From Ahaetulla prasina (Eukaryota; Chordata; Lepidosauria; Squamata; Colubridae): a stretch of 64,000 nucleotides of DNA. Positions within the stretch are counted from its first letter, which is position 1, and every line of letters starts with the position of its first letter. Position numbers and translations under genes: made by a program. The notes beneath the pieces are model-generated. The model made no database searches and was not told the DNA's origin. It saw only the letters and a program-made list of their open reading frames with translations. The stretch lies in NCBI RefSeq assembly GCF_028640845.1, contig NC_080543.1, positions 13,282,358 through 13,346,357 of the forward strand, read 5' to 3'. Below, one piece after another: positions 1 through 10,239 of this stretch.

Positions 1-735
1 CTTCCGCCTTCAGGTTCTTTGAAGAATAGGTTGACTCCCTCCTCTTCCTGGCAGTTTCTTAGATATTGCTCAAGCAGGAGACCCTATACCAGCAGTTCTC
101 AACCTGTGGGTCGCAACCCCGTTGGGGGTCGAATGACAATTTGCCAGGGGTCGCCTAAGACCATCGGAAATATGGGAAGTATACTTGCGAGTCGAAGAAT
201 CGCGCTCCAATGGTTGACTCCACAAGCCAGCTGCAGGCTCTTCAAATCGCTAGCCGAATTCAGCTTCAGGCGCAATGAATTAAAAAAGAGATAAATCTTT
301 GCTCTGATGTCTCCCTCTCAAGCCAGCTGCAATCACTCCCAATCGCTAGCCTAATCTGGCTTCAGGTGCCATAAATTTAATAGGGGAGGAGTCTCCACTT
401 TAATGCCTCCGTCCTCAAGGCAATCACAAGCAGTTCAGATCGCTAGCCAATACGGCTTCAGGCGCGATAAATTCAAAACGAATGTAATTTTATGGTTGGG
501 GTCATCACATTATGGGGAATTGTATTAAAGGGGTCGCAGCACTATAAAGGTTGAGAACCACTGCCCTATATCATGTCAGATAGGTGGCTAGTCAGTCTTT
601 TCTTTAAAACCTCTAGTAAAGAAGCACCCACAACTTCTGAAAGCAAACTGTTCCACTCATTAATTGTTCTCACTATTAGGAAGTTTCTCCTCAATTCCAG
701 GTTGCTTCTCTCCTTGGTTAACTTCATTAGTATCT
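1..735 (-). mobile_element. CR1 LINE 3' fragment, antisense, split by a hAT insertion
   Basis: On the minus strand, 1-89 and 572-735 resemble the C-terminal ORF2 and 3' end of the CR1 copies found elsewhere in the window, for example at 30795-31495. Shared landmarks are the stretch encoding the 'NxWNxLP' end of the reverse transcriptase reading and the CCACCCATTGCT-type and 'cacaacttctg' blocks. The fragment is diverged and its very 3' end is missing. The hAT element at 90-563 sits inside it, so the CR1 copy is the older of the two. Confidence 0.7.
90..563 (+). mobile_element. SPIN-like non-autonomous hAT element
   Basis: The ends are inverted: CAGCAGTTCTCAACC at the left and GGTTGAGAACCACTG at the right. 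They are flanked by 8-bp target duplications at 82-89 (CCCTATAC) and 564-571 (CCCTATAT), with one mismatch. Eight-base duplications and CAG...CTG ends are typical of hAT elements. The terminal sequence, followed by 'GGGTCGC' and the 'GGCGACCCC' motif, is what I remember of SPIN, a hAT family spread horizontally among tetrapods. There is no transposase frame, and the interior has repeated 'AATCGCTAGCC' blocks. A second copy lies at 48206-48712. Confidence 0.75.
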
Positions 736-1742
736 ATTGTGCTGACTTGGTTTCACACCCTTTGGACTGATTTCTCGAGTTTCTAGCAACTAACTTCAGC
801 TGCCATTTGCTTCATCAGATGTTGCCATGATGTTTGGTGGGCTTGGTTTGTGCCTTTTTGCAATTGACTGATGGTGAATTTGTCAATGTCGATAGAGTTG
901 AAATGATGCTTCAGTTGTTTAGGGATTGCAATGTGTCTATGATTATTGGTACTATCTTTGCTATTCTTTTGCCACATTCTTTTGCCCAGATGGGAGGCAA
1001 ATAACTTTGATAATAGACGAGAAAGAACTGGAGACGATTAAAAAAATACAAAGACTTGCAAACAGAAATAGAATGAAATGTAGAAATCATCCTATTTCTA
1101 TTTGCAGGATTTTGTATTTTGTTATCTTCTCTAGTTCATTCTCATCTATTATCAAATTTATTTGCTGCCCTTCTTGTGGTTTAGGGTCAATGTTTGTGTT
1201 CTTATATCTTTTGTTCTTCATTGGTCTTTATATCTGGTTCTTTGACTGTGCTTCTTGATTTATTCATTGTGTCTTCTTTCAGTCCTGGAAATTAGCTTGT
1301 TCCACATGTCGTCTTTTCAGATTGCTAACCACATCCCAGTTCTGATCTGATTTAGTTATCGCCTCTATTGGCAATGCAAGGAGGTCGAAGTTCTGACGCA
1401 TTTGAAGACAATTCCTTCTGTCACATCATAAAGTGATGGATTAATCTATCTTGGCCAAAATTGTTTTGCTTTTGAAAAAACCCAAAGTTTAAACCCCAGT
1501 AAAACCGGGATAAATGTTTTTATTTTTGCAGCTGTTTCAAAACTATGCGAGAATCTTCCTGTTGTTAGGGGTTATTCGAGGTAGTTTATCCCTTCCAGGG
1601 TTGAAATGCTGAAGTCACTTTGAAAGAATGTGCATTTAGCCTTTCTTTTTCTTTTTTCTTTTGGTCCCCAGAGGAATTTGACAATGTGAACAAAAAGAAA
1701 AAAGAAAAATGGGACTGCGAGTGAGTCCCTTAAGCTTTGTAA
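736..1742. other. Unassigned stretch, no supported gene
   Basis: There are short open frames on both strands but no recognisable domain, repeat end or poly-A junction. The minus-strand frame at 783-977 is lysine/glutamine-rich and might be a decayed retroelement fragment, but I cannot name it. Confidence 0.4.
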
Positions 1743-2640
1743 TTGTTTGCAATTATCGACATTCTTGATGGACATTACCTCACAGATGACCCCCACCCTA
1801 TTAAAGACCTTGGAGTTTTCATATCAAATGATCTAAGTGCCAAAGCCCACTGCAACTACATAGCAAAAAAGGCTTTAAGAGTTGTAAACCTAATCTTGCG
1901 TAGCTTCTTCTCCAAAACTACTACACTACTAACCAGAGCATATAAAACATTTGCTAGACCAATTCTTGAATACAGCTCAACTGTCTGGAACTCATACCAC
2001 ATTTCAGACATCAATACAATTGAATGTGTCCAGAAATATTTTACAAGAAGAGTTCTCCACTCCTCTGAATACAACAAAATACCTTATGCCACCAGACTTG
2101 AAATCCTGGGTTTAGAAAATTTAGAACTCCGCCGCCTTCGACAGGACCTGAGTTTAACTCATAGAATCATCTATTACAATGTCCTTCCTGCCAAAGACTA
2201 CTTCAGCTTCAATTGCAACAATACACGAGCACACAATAGATTTAAGCTTAATGTTAACCGCTCCAATCTTGATTGCAGAAAATATGACTTCAGTAACAGA
2301 GTTGTTAATACTTGGAATACACTACCTGACTCTGTGGTCTCTTCCCAAAATCCCCAAAGCTTCAACCAAAAACTGTCTACTATTTTGTTTTGTTTTTTGT
2401 TTTTTTTAATAAAAAAACTGTCTACTATTGACCTCACACCATTCCTAAGAGGTCTGTAAGGGGCATGCATATGAGCACAAGCGTGCCTACCTATTGTTTC
2501 CTGTCCTATTGTTTCCTTTCATTATATCCAATTAATATAATTATTACACACTCATGCTTATTTATATGCTTATATATTGTATACTTATTTCATGCTTATG
2601 CTTATATATACTGTGTCACAAAATAAATAAATAAAAATAA
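1743..2640 (+). mobile_element. Jockey-superclade LINE, C-terminal ORF2 and 3' tail
   Basis: The 238-residue frame at 1743-2459 reads like the post-catalytic part of a CR1/L2/Rex1-type reverse transcriptase. It has 'KDLGVFIS', then 'RAYKTFARPILEYSSTVW', then 'NTWNTLPDSVVS' near the end. The catalytic YADD region is absent, so this is a 5'-truncated copy. Codons 1-17 or so are probably not element sequence. The stop is followed by a 3' UTR with a GGGGCATGCATATGAGCACA block, TATAAGCATA repeats and a terminal ACAAAATAAATAAATAAA tail. A T-rich slip at about 2385-2425 disturbs the last codons. The same family recurs antisense at 6012-6300 and 47950-48950, and as a tail at 12725-13290. Confidence 0.75.
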
Positions 2641-2980
2641 AAAATAAGTATCCTGATATTTTCCTTGATAGCTTGAATCAGGAGGAAGAGGAGGGGAAGA
2701 AAGAAAAATGTATGACCAGGAATGACATAATGTGATTTAAAGATTAAAAACCTCCATAGCTCTCAATTTGGTCTTTATAAATGTATAGCATTGGCCACTT
2801 AAAAAAATCAATGGCCATATTTTATCAAACGTAGGTTATAACTGATATCATGGGAAGGCCCAGAAGCTCTTAAACATTCCCATAGAGTCCAGTATCTCTT
2901 CTTTACAAAAAAATATTTTGAAATTTCATCCTTCTATCCCTTATGACCTAGTCCCTCATTAAAAAAAAAGTACAGAATGC
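2641..2980. other. Unassigned AT-rich stretch
   Basis: No gene or repeat boundary is recognised between the LINE tail and the CR1 fragment. Confidence 0.4.
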
Positions 2981-3235
2981 AGAATAACAATGTTAGAAGG
3001 GACCTTGGAGATCCTCTAGTCAACCCTTGTGTCCAAGCAAGAGACCTCATACCATTCTGGATAAATGGCTGTCCAATCTAAAACCTCCAGTGTTAAGAGC
3101 ACCCACAACTTGTGAAGCAAGCCATTCCACTAATTGACTGTTCTTATTGTCAGGAAATTTCTCCTTAATTCTAGACCAGATTTTTCTTTGATAACTTTCC
3201 ATCTGTGGCTTCTTGTCTTTTCCTCCGATGATTTA
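2981..3235 (-). mobile_element. CR1 LINE 3' end, antisense
   Basis: It begins with the CR1 tail complement (AGAAGGGACCTTGGAGATCC, then 'TCTAGTCAACCCTTG') and continues into the antisense 'cacaacttgtg...aagccattccac' region. It is diverged, with several indels relative to the copy at 30795. Confidence 0.7.
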
Positions 3236-3316
3236 TAAAGTGAAACTAGGAATCGGTCACAAGTAAATCTTTATGCTTTGATAAAAGAAGGACACTAAAT
3301 GTTGTCCTCATCAATA

Positions 3317-3685
3317 CAGAGGTGGGTTTCACCAGGTTCTGACCAGTTCTGGAGAACAAGTAGCGGAAATTTTGAGTAGTTCAGAGAACCGGTAGTAAAA
3401 ATTCTGACTGACCCTACCCCCGTTATTCTCCGCCTCCCAATTCCTAGCTGATCAGGAGGAAATGGGGATTTTGCAGTAACCTTCCCCTGGAGTGGGGTGG
3501 GAATGGGGATTTTACAGTATCCTTCCCCTGGAGTGGGGTGGGAATAGAGATTTTACAGTATCCTTCCCCTGCCATGCCCACCAAGCCACGCCCACCAAGC
3601 CACACCTACCAAACCATGCCCCACCCATCAAATCACACCCACAGAACCAGTAGTAAAACAAATTGAAACCCACCAGTAGTAGAAG
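3317..3685 (-). mobile_element. hAT MITE of the CAGnGGTG family, with internal tandem units
   Basis: It starts CAGAGGTGGGTTTCACCAGG and ends near GAAACCCACC, giving inverted ends. The interior holds two to three imperfect ~60-bp units ('ggggattttgcagtatccttcccctggagtggggtgg'-type) and a run of 'CCACGCCCACCAAGC' motifs. The same layout recurs at 12048, 21756, 32258 and 38026. I could not define a convincing target duplication at the right edge. Confidence 0.65.
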
Positions 3686-3774
3686 CTGTGTTCATCATTG
3701 GTACTGTGAGTAACTGGGGCTCATACATTGGGCTAAATCATAATGAGATCTATGCTTTGAGCATTGCTTAACAC

Positions 3775-3848
3775 AGTGTAAGCCGCCCTGAGTCTTCGGA
3801 GAAGGGCGGGATATAAATTCAAATAAAATAAAAAATAAAAAATAAAAA
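3775..3848 (+). mobile_element. Solo 3' tail of an L2-type SINE/LINE
   Basis: Carries 'GTAAGCCGCCCTGAGTC...GGGCGGGATATAAAT' followed by AAATAAAA repeats. It is the tail shared by the tRNA-type SINE (8203, 36485, 58636) and, in related form, the L2 LINE at 15652-20275. The upstream 90 bases are not recognisable. Confidence 0.6.
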
Positions 3849-4144
3849 AATTGCATAAACCCATGGTTAGTAAATGATGATTAATGGTTTAACATTACAG
3901 TATAGATCCCCATAGTATCTTTAACAAACATCCAGTAAAGCAAATCTTAGCAAGAGTTCGCAACCATACAACTCAATAAACCCAGATTTCCAGTTCAAAT
4001 CTTTTGTCACAAAATATTAGTTGACAAAAACTGTAAGTGACCATGTTAATATAGACGTTAAATAGTTACACCCTTTGATTGTATATTTTGCCCCAAACTA
4101 ATGTATTGAGCACTATTCAGTTGATTGCAACTTCTAATTTTATT

Positions 4145-4395
4145 AAATGGATAGAAACTAACCAAGGAGAGAAGCAACCTAGAACTAAGGGGAAATTTCC
4201 TGACAGTGAGAATAACCAATCAGTGGAATGGCTTGCCTTTCAAAAGTTGTGGGTGTTTCATCAACAGATGCTTTTAAAAAGAGAATGGACAGCCATTTGT
4301 CTGAAATGGTGTAGAGTCCTCTGCTTGATCAGAGGATTGGACTAGAAGACCTCCAAGATCCCCTCCAGCTCTGATGATATTCTATATTCCTAAAT
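4145..4395 (+). mobile_element. CR1 LINE 3' end
   Basis: It encodes a decayed version of the CR1 C-terminus ('...NQSVEW...AFKSC...'), followed by the tail 'GATTGGACTAGAAGACCTCC' and 'TGATGATATTCTATATTCC'. It is 5' truncated and frameshifted. Confidence 0.7.
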
Positions 4396-4494
4396 CTTCA
4401 CTGAAACACTGAGGAAGGGAAAAAAATTATGGGACATATGGGATCAGCATGGTTTTATATATACATATACATATACATATACATGTTTTCTGAG

Positions 4495-4775
4495 GTTTTC
4501 TTTGTTAAACTAGACATACCCAGTTCCTGCAACCGTTCTTCATATGTTTTATCCTCCAGTCCCTAATCATCTTTGTTGCTCTTCTCTGCACTCTTTCTAG
4601 AGTCTCAACATCTTTTTACATCGTGGCGACCAAAACTGGATGCAATATTCCAAGTGTGGCCTTACCAAGGCATTATAAAGTGGTACTAGCACTTCACGTG
4701 ATCTTGATTCTATCCCTCTGTTTATGCAGCCCCGAATTGTGTTGGCTTTTTTAACAGCTGCTGCACACTATATAT
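4495..4775 (-). mobile_element. CR1 LINE internal fragment, antisense
   Basis: It corresponds to the RT/C-terminal region ('[14 protein letters not shown]' to 'LQELGMS' on the minus strand). It ends in TATATA/TATG simple sequence at 4768-4800. Confidence 0.7.
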
Positions 4776-5770
4776 ATATGTATGTATGTATGTATGTATA
4801 GCGCATGAGAGCACATATAATATCCTTTTTAAAAGCACATAGCAATGTAGTGTTCTTTTCAGTGCATCAACATGAGAAACTCAGCTTAAGTTCAAGGTGT
4901 CAGTGCAAATTACTTGAAATTTGTGGCAGTGAACCTAGACTATGAATGCTCGTGTTAGATTTCTTCAGGTGTGTTAAGAATGCTGCAGGAAATTGCAGAA
5001 GTTGTAGATCTAAAAGAACGCCAATTTAAAGAAAGGCGTTCTTTCTTTTCTTTTCTTTTCTTTTAAAGGATGCCATCTATTGAATTAGAATTCCTTGCGT
5101 GTTCAGTTGCAGAATTCACATCCTTTGTAATATGCGGGGATCCTGGCAGGTAGCAGCTGCAAATTGGGTGGAGTGCAATTAGATTGCAATTCTCCAGCCA
5201 GCAGGTGGCAGCAAAAAAGATTGTTGCGCCTGCTCTCTGGGTATTAACTACTATGAAGTGGCATCCAGAGAGGATGAGCTGCGACAATTTGCGAGTGTAG
5301 CCTGTAACCATCTATAGAAATCAATACACAGAGCAACTCTTTAGGAAAGCTACAGTTCAATCGTCTACTTCTATAAATCTTGCTCTAACAAAATATAAAA
5401 GTTACCAGTTATTTACAGAACAAGGGGACGTTTCCCTGCTTAGTCTTCTACCACGCTGAGGTCTTCTTCCATGGCTCCTTTTATAGCCAATTAAGAACGA
5501 CTATAGAGAATTGAAAGCCCGAGCAATAATGTGTTCTTTAACCACCTGCAACAATTATTAACTAAAGCCTTTTTCATCCTCAGTCTGGAATACAAAGGAG
5601 TAGTCACTTGACAAGATGATGTCTTGGATTTTCTGGCAATTCTAATATTGCACGGCTTACATTTTTCCTCCGTATAGAGGAAAATTTATTACTTTATTAC
5701 TCAAGGGGATAAAGTAGAAAGTAGAACAAGAACTGGAGAAGAGAGAGAGGCTGGACTAGGAATACGCGCT
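4776..5770. other. Mostly unique stretch, no gene found
   Basis: It contains a TTTCT-rich run at 5040-5065 and a CTCF-like motif (listed separately). The minus-strand 82-residue frame at 5063-5311 has no recognised domain. Confidence 0.4.
5198..5212 (+). promoter_or_regulatory. CTCF-like binding motif
   Basis: CCAGCAGGTGGCAGC matches the vertebrate CTCF core consensus (CCASYAGRKGGCRSY) at every position. It lies in sequence that does not look repetitive. Occupancy cannot be judged from sequence. Confidence 0.5.
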
Positions 5771-5774
5771 GAAA

Positions 5775-5862
5775 AAAGTGACCTATGACCACAACTGCAA
5801 CCATTGCAACATCCCCCATGGTCCCATGATCAAAATTCAGACGCTTGGCAACTGACTCGTAT
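5775..5862 (-). mobile_element. Tigger-like element fragment
   Basis: Reads like the interior of the Tigger-like elements at 13875 and 20327 ('gtgaccacaactgcaaccattgcaacatccccc', then 'gatcaaaattcagacgcttgg'). The ends are missing. Confidence 0.5.
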
Positions 5863-6011
5863 TTATTTTATTTTTATTTATCGATTGATTTTTGTCAATC
5901 ATATATAAGGTAACTGGTAAAAGTATACACATAATTTGGATACATGAAAAGAGTAAGAGCAAAAAGGAATATTAGGACAGGGACGGTAGGCACCCACCCC
6001 ATCACCATTTA

Positions 6012-6300
6012 TTTTATTTATTTATTTATTTATTTGTCACAACAGTATATATAAGCACAAGCATGAAACAACTATACGATAGATAAGCATATATATAACC
6101 ATAAGTATGTAATAACTATATGAAATTGTATACAATCAAAGGGAACATTAGGACAGGAATGGTAGGCACGCTGGTGCTCTTATGCATGCCCCTTACAGAC
6201 CTCTTAGGAATGGGGTGAGGTCAACAGTAGACAGTCTTAGGTTAAAGTTTTGGGGATTTTGGGATGAGACCACGGAGTCAGGTAGTGTGTTCCATGATGT
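6012..6300 (-). mobile_element. Jockey-type LINE 3' end, antisense
   Basis: This is the reverse complement of the 1743-2640 family: TTATTTATTTATTTGTCACAA tail, then TATAAGCATA sequence, 'TGCATGCCCCTTACAGACC', and antisense codons for 'LDLTPFLRGL'. It is cut at about 6300, where a MITE-like segment with 'CACATGCGCGG' follows. Confidence 0.75.
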
Positions 6301-6399
6301 CCTATTTAGGCACATTTTCAAAGCTGGGCACATGCGCGGAAAGTGTGCACGCGCACAAGCAAAGCACATGTGCGGAAGCCGGATATGCTTAACAAACAC
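6300..6399 (+). mobile_element. hAT MITE fragment (CATGCGC-rich class)
   Basis: It shares 'TTTAGGCACATTTTCAAAGC' and the 'cacatgcgcgg...agcaaagcacatg' block with the intact copies at 7057 and 9042. Its terminal repeats are missing. Confidence 0.55.
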
Positions 6400-6404
6400 A
6401 TGAT

Positions 6405-6984
6405 TGTCGTGTCCCACTCCTCCGCTGACGGCCGGGTCAGGGAAATCTGAATCAGGCGTGCCTCTGCAGCTCTGCCAAAGTCCTAGCAAAGTCCTCAAGG
6501 CAGGCAGGAGACCAGAAAGTGACTTCAGCAAGATATGTTTGACTTTGCCTGACTCAGAGACTGCCAGAAAGCAGATCCTTTATATAGGCCATGGGGTGTG
6601 GCTCCATGACTCAGCACTTATCCAGGCCTGCCCCTCCCTTCCTTCTGACGCCGCTGCCTATCAATTCTTCTGAAGCGAGGGTCACTCCAGTCGGCAGCTG
6701 TTGGTAATAAACCTCCCTCAGGCTCACATGCTGTGGGGGAGGGGGAGGGGTCTAGTTGCTCCATTTGCCTGGGCATGGAGCCAGGGCTGGGGCCGGGAGG
6801 TGCTCCCTCCTCCACAGCCTGTCTGGGCATGGAGCCAGGGCTGGGGCCGGGAGGTGCCCCCTCCTCCTCAGCCTGTCTGGGCATGGAGCCAGGGCTGGGG
6901 CCGGGAGGCATGCTAGGACATTCTTCAGCGTTCGGAAGCAGATAAGAAGACCCCGGCTGCAGTGAGAGCGGGCAAGACACAACA
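6405..6984 (-). mobile_element. Solo LTR of a retrovirus-like element (copy A)
   Basis: The ends are TGTCGTGTC and GACACAACA (TG...CA with a short inverted repeat). They are flanked by exact 5-bp duplications ATGAT at 6400-6404 and 6985-6989. The sense strand is minus, judged from copy C (63149-63706). An AP-1-type TGACTCA and a TATATA box are retained near 6575-6612. Three tandem 54-bp units at about 6768-6911 ('catggagccagggctggggc') generate the apparent P/G-rich open frames on both strands, and these are not genes. No internal retroviral sequence is present, so this is a recombined solo LTR. Confidence 0.85.
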
Positions 6985-7056
6985 ATGATTCATTTGACAA
7001 TTGTTGTGGTTTGCTTAACAATTATTGCAAAAAAAAGTCATAAAATTGGGGGCGAA

Positions 7057-7279
7057 TAATGGTGGTATTCAGCCGGTTCGGACCGATTCAGACGAACTGA
7101 TAGCAGATACTGCGAGTGGGCCTGCCCACCCACGCCAGCACTATGATGTTCTATTCAGCCACATTTTCAAAGCTGCACGGAAGGTGTGCACATGCACGAG
7201 CAAAGCATATGCGCGGAAGGTGCGTGCATGTGAAGCACGCATGTGCGTGCGTGGTGAAAATATGTGAAACCCATCTCTG
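7057..7279 (+). mobile_element. hAT MITE (CATGCGC-rich class)
   Basis: Left end GGTGGTATTCAGCCGG, right end GAAACCCATCTCTGG. The interior is like the copy at 9042, with repeated CATGCGC/GCATGTG motifs. The first bases of the left end are altered and no clean 8-bp duplication is seen. Confidence 0.6.
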
Positions 7280-7440
7280 GGTGCGATCCAACAATGGCTT
7301 TAATTAGCAATGGAAACTGTGGTTCCAGTTCTGGTCATAGGTCAAGGACTATGTCCTGTACAACTTTTTGTGCTTCAGACAAGACATGTGGTTGATCTTT
7401 GGTCTAGTGTCTCCTTCACTCCTTCCTTCATGATTCCTAC

Positions 7441-7560
7441 CAAACCTACATATTTTATTTATTTATTTATTTATTTATTCCATTTATATACCGCCCTTCT
7501 CCCGAAGGGCTCAGGGCGGTTTACAGCCAAATAAAAAGCAAAATACAAAAATTAAAAACA
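7441..7560 (-). mobile_element. L2-type 3' tail, antisense
   Basis: Runs TTTATTTATTTATTTATTTA, then 'TATACCGCCCTTCTCCCGAAGGGCTCAGGGCGG'-type sequence. It is the complement of the tail at 20157-20275. Confidence 0.65.
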
Positions 7561-8202
7561 TTTTAAAATCTAAAATTCAATTCGGCCGAAATATAACATA
7601 ATATTTCCTGTTAGATTTTTTTTTTTTTGGCAAAGTGGACTTTATCAGGTATTAGAAAGAGACAGTTGCAGACGCTAATGAAGTAATGGAAGGCAAGTCC
7701 AAGAAATATGGTATGGCTGTAGAATTTCAGTTACAAAATTAATTCTGGTTGAAGTTGTTATAACTCCATAACCAGAATATAAGTTTACGTTTTGCAAGCC
7801 TGCTGATCTCTTCTTTTTTGTCTTCTTTTCTTTGGAATACAGATGAATTTATAGAATTTGAGCTGCTCTTATAAATACATAGATTGATTTTGGCTAATTA
7901 GTGGAAAATATCTTTCCTACCGAAGGTGGGGGCAGAGGGAAAAAAGAGAAAGAAAAATCTATTTTAAATGATGGGTCTAGCAGCAAAGCAACATTGCTAC
8001 TCTAGTAGCAACCTTTATCATCCATCAATCTGTGGAAGATGTCTGCCCATCAATATTTCATTAAATTTCATGTGTGCATTACCTTTATATATAGAATATT
8101 AAAATAATGATTTCTTTTTTTTCTCCTAGTCAGTGTTATTGGAAATTGTAACTGAACAAAAGTAGTAAAGAAATAAGAAGAAATCTTGATTTGGTTTTGT
8201 GC
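7561..8202. other. Unassigned AT-rich stretch
   Basis: No coding, repeat or RNA feature is recognised. A T-rich run sits at 7617-7630. Confidence 0.4.
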
Positions 8203-8475
8203 TGGTTTTTTTTTTTTTAATTTGCATTTATATCCCGCCCTTCTCCGAAGACTCAGGGCGGCTTACACTATGTCAAGCAATAGTCTTCATCCTTTTGTAT
8301 ATTATATACAAAGTCAACTTATTGCCCCCAACAATCTGGTTCCTCATTTTACCTACCTTATAAAGGATGGAAGGCTGAGTCAACCTTGGGCCTGGTGGGA
8401 CTTGAACCTGCAATAATTGCAAGCAGCTGCTGTTAATAACAGACTGTCTTACCAGTCTGAGCCACCAGAGGCCCA
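8203..8475 (-). mobile_element. tRNA-derived SINE with L2-like tail
   Basis: On the minus strand it has a 5' tRNA-like head (A-box-like TGGCTCAGACTGG and B-box-like GGTTCAAGTCCC). It then has 'AAGGTTGACTCAGCCTTCCA', 'GGGGGCAATAAGTTGAC', and the tail GTAAGCCGCCCTGAGTC with GGGATATAAATGC. The tail resembles that of the L2 LINE, which probably supplied the machinery. Similar copies are at 36485 and 58636. Confidence 0.7.
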
Positions 8476-9033
8476 GTTTTAATCAACCTAAACACATACA
8501 AGCTGATTTCTTTTTTTTAAAGGCACTAATGTTCATGTATCGCACTGAGGTTCAAATTTTGCAGGATTGATATCAGTGCACGTGTACATTTTTGAACGGA
8601 TGTGGGGTATGATGCACGATGAGTTGAGTTGCACAAACTAAAGGCAAGCTATCAGTCAATCCATATAAGCGATCAGTGAATCAATCAGTCAATAAGCTGT
8701 TAGCAAAAATAAACCCTGAACTGAAAACAGCCAGAGGGCTAATTAGGAGAGAAGAATGCATTGGTGATGCTCTGGAAAAAGAGGAGGGGGTGATGGAGAA
8801 GGAGATAATTTATATGGAGAAAAATTTGTTGCAAGACATCAGCCCTCCCTGTATTGCCATGTTGTCAGGGAAGTGATTAGGTACCCAGTCAATTTTGACA
8901 GAAGAGGAAATCTGTAGCTCAGGGAGGCAGAGCCAAAGGTCAGATAAGAGGGGCTTGAGCCTGGGCCAAGAAAATAACAGGAGAAAATGTGTCAGACAAG
9001 CCCCTCCCTATTTCACATGAAGATAAAATGTTG
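8476..9033. other. Unassigned stretch
   Basis: The 66-residue plus frame at 8676-8876 has no recognised domain. No repeat boundaries are seen. Confidence 0.4.
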
Positions 9034-9041
9034 GAGGGGAA

Positions 9042-9245
9042 CAGAGGTGGTATTCAGCCAGTTCGAACCAGTTCACCCGAACCGGTAGTAGAAATTGCGG
9101 GTGCTCCCCCCCGCCTGTATGATGTCATATTTAGGCACGTTTTTGAGGCCATGCACATGCGTGGTAGGTGCGTGAGCAAGCAAAGCGCATGCATACATGC
9201 TCACATTTGCGACCCAGTAGGGAAGGTAGGCGAATACCACCCCTG
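9042..9245 (+). mobile_element. Complete hAT MITE with perfect 8-bp target duplication
   Basis: Ends CAGAGGTGGTATTCAGCC and GGCGAATACCACCCCTG form inverted repeats. GAGGGGAA flanks both sides (9034-9041, 9246-9253). At 204 bp with no coding capacity, it is a good reference copy for the family. The interior holds CATGCGTG/GCGCATGCATAC alternating purine-pyrimidine sequence. Confidence 0.85.
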
Positions 9246-9336
9246 GAGGGGAAGCATATTCAGACCTGTAAGAGTCTCTTACTACGGGTGTTACAGTAAA
9301 ATTGTGACCCACATGGCATGGGTTTTTAGTCTAGTC

Positions 9337-9471
9337 CAGGGGTCTGCAAACCTGGCTCTTCTAAGACTTGTGGACTTCAACTCCCAGAGTTCCTCAGCCA
9401 AAAAAGCTGGCTGAGGAACTCTGTTAGTTGAAGTCCACAAGTCTTAAAAGAGCCAAGTTTGCAGACCCCTG
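9337..9471 (+). mobile_element. Palindromic 135-bp hAT MITE
   Basis: CAGGGGTCTGCAAACCTGGC at the left and the matching complement at the right are flanked by exact GTCTAGTC duplications (9329-9336, 9472-9479). Almost the whole element is one inverted repeat around 'AAAAAAGC', so a transcript would fold into a long hairpin. Confidence 0.85.
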
Positions 9472-9586
9472 GTCTAGTCTAACTAGTAGGGTTGACAATT
9501 CTGCCCTTTGTCACTCAAGGGTTCATGATGCCAATTAAGCAAAAATTAGTTCTCCTTGAATAGAGGATTTTTCTTCTAAAGGTAGG

Positions 9587-10235
9587 GTGTAGGAAGCCTC
9601 CCTCCCACTCCTAGAACAGGGATCTCCAACCTTGGTCCCTTTAAGACTTGTGGACTTCAACTCCCAGAGTTCCTAAGCCAGCTTTGCTGGCTGAGGGACT
9701 CTGGGAGTTGAAGTCCACAAGTCTTAAAGCAACCAAGGTTGGGGACCCCTGTCCTAGAAGAAAGAAATATTTGGGGAAATATTAAAAAGGCAGGATAAAA
9801 TATGTCCCCTAAAGGAGAAATGAAAAAGAAAAAGAAAACCTTAAGGGAGGCAGAAACAAGCCCCAGTTTCCCTGCCCCAAGCAGAAACTGAGGAGGCCAG
9901 CTTTTAGAAATGCATATTTGGTAATCCATTCTGAAAGACTGGGTCAAGACAGAAACTCAAACAACAGACAAAAGGTTGACAAAATTTGCTCAGGCAAACA
10001 CCTAGGATTTGCATTTCCCCTTCTGCCTACCAAGCTAGCTATGACGCTGCGTGACCCTCATAGGAATCCAGAAGGTATAAAAACCCACCCACTCTAAACT
10101 TCATTTTGTCCGCTGTCCCAGAATCACATGCGGTTGGTGGTTCTGCTTCATCAATAAAGAGAACTTTTCTTTCCAATCAGCCTCCAGCCTCCATTTTATC
10201 TCCAGTGCCTTTCTGCCGGCTTGGAACTGGACTTG
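9587..10235 (+). mobile_element. LTR-like unit (family 2) with TATA and poly-A signals
   Basis: A TATAAAAA box at 10076-10083 is followed about 70 bp later by AATAAA at 10153-10158, the spacing expected for a U3-R-U5 structure. Related sequence occurs at 27030-27395 (antisense 5' half), 58478-58640 (central part) and 60826-61571. Shared blocks include 'GAAATATTTGGGGAAATATT' and 'TCAGCCTCCA'. The exact TG...CA limits could not be fixed. The MITE at 9617-9751 interrupts it. Confidence 0.6.
9617..9751 (+). mobile_element. Second palindromic 135-bp hAT MITE
   Basis: Same family and same length as the copy 145 bp upstream. CAGGGATCTCCAACC...GGGGACCCCTG is flanked by exact TCCTAGAA duplications (9609-9616, 9752-9759). 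It inserted into the LTR-like unit that resumes at 9752. Confidence 0.85.
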
Positions 10236-10239
10236 GATA

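Noticed and set aside
6618..6980. 120-codon proline-rich minus frame (and several plus frames) that look like a repeat protein
   Set aside because: They translate the 54-bp tandem units of a solo LTR on several frames and strands. No start context or domain.
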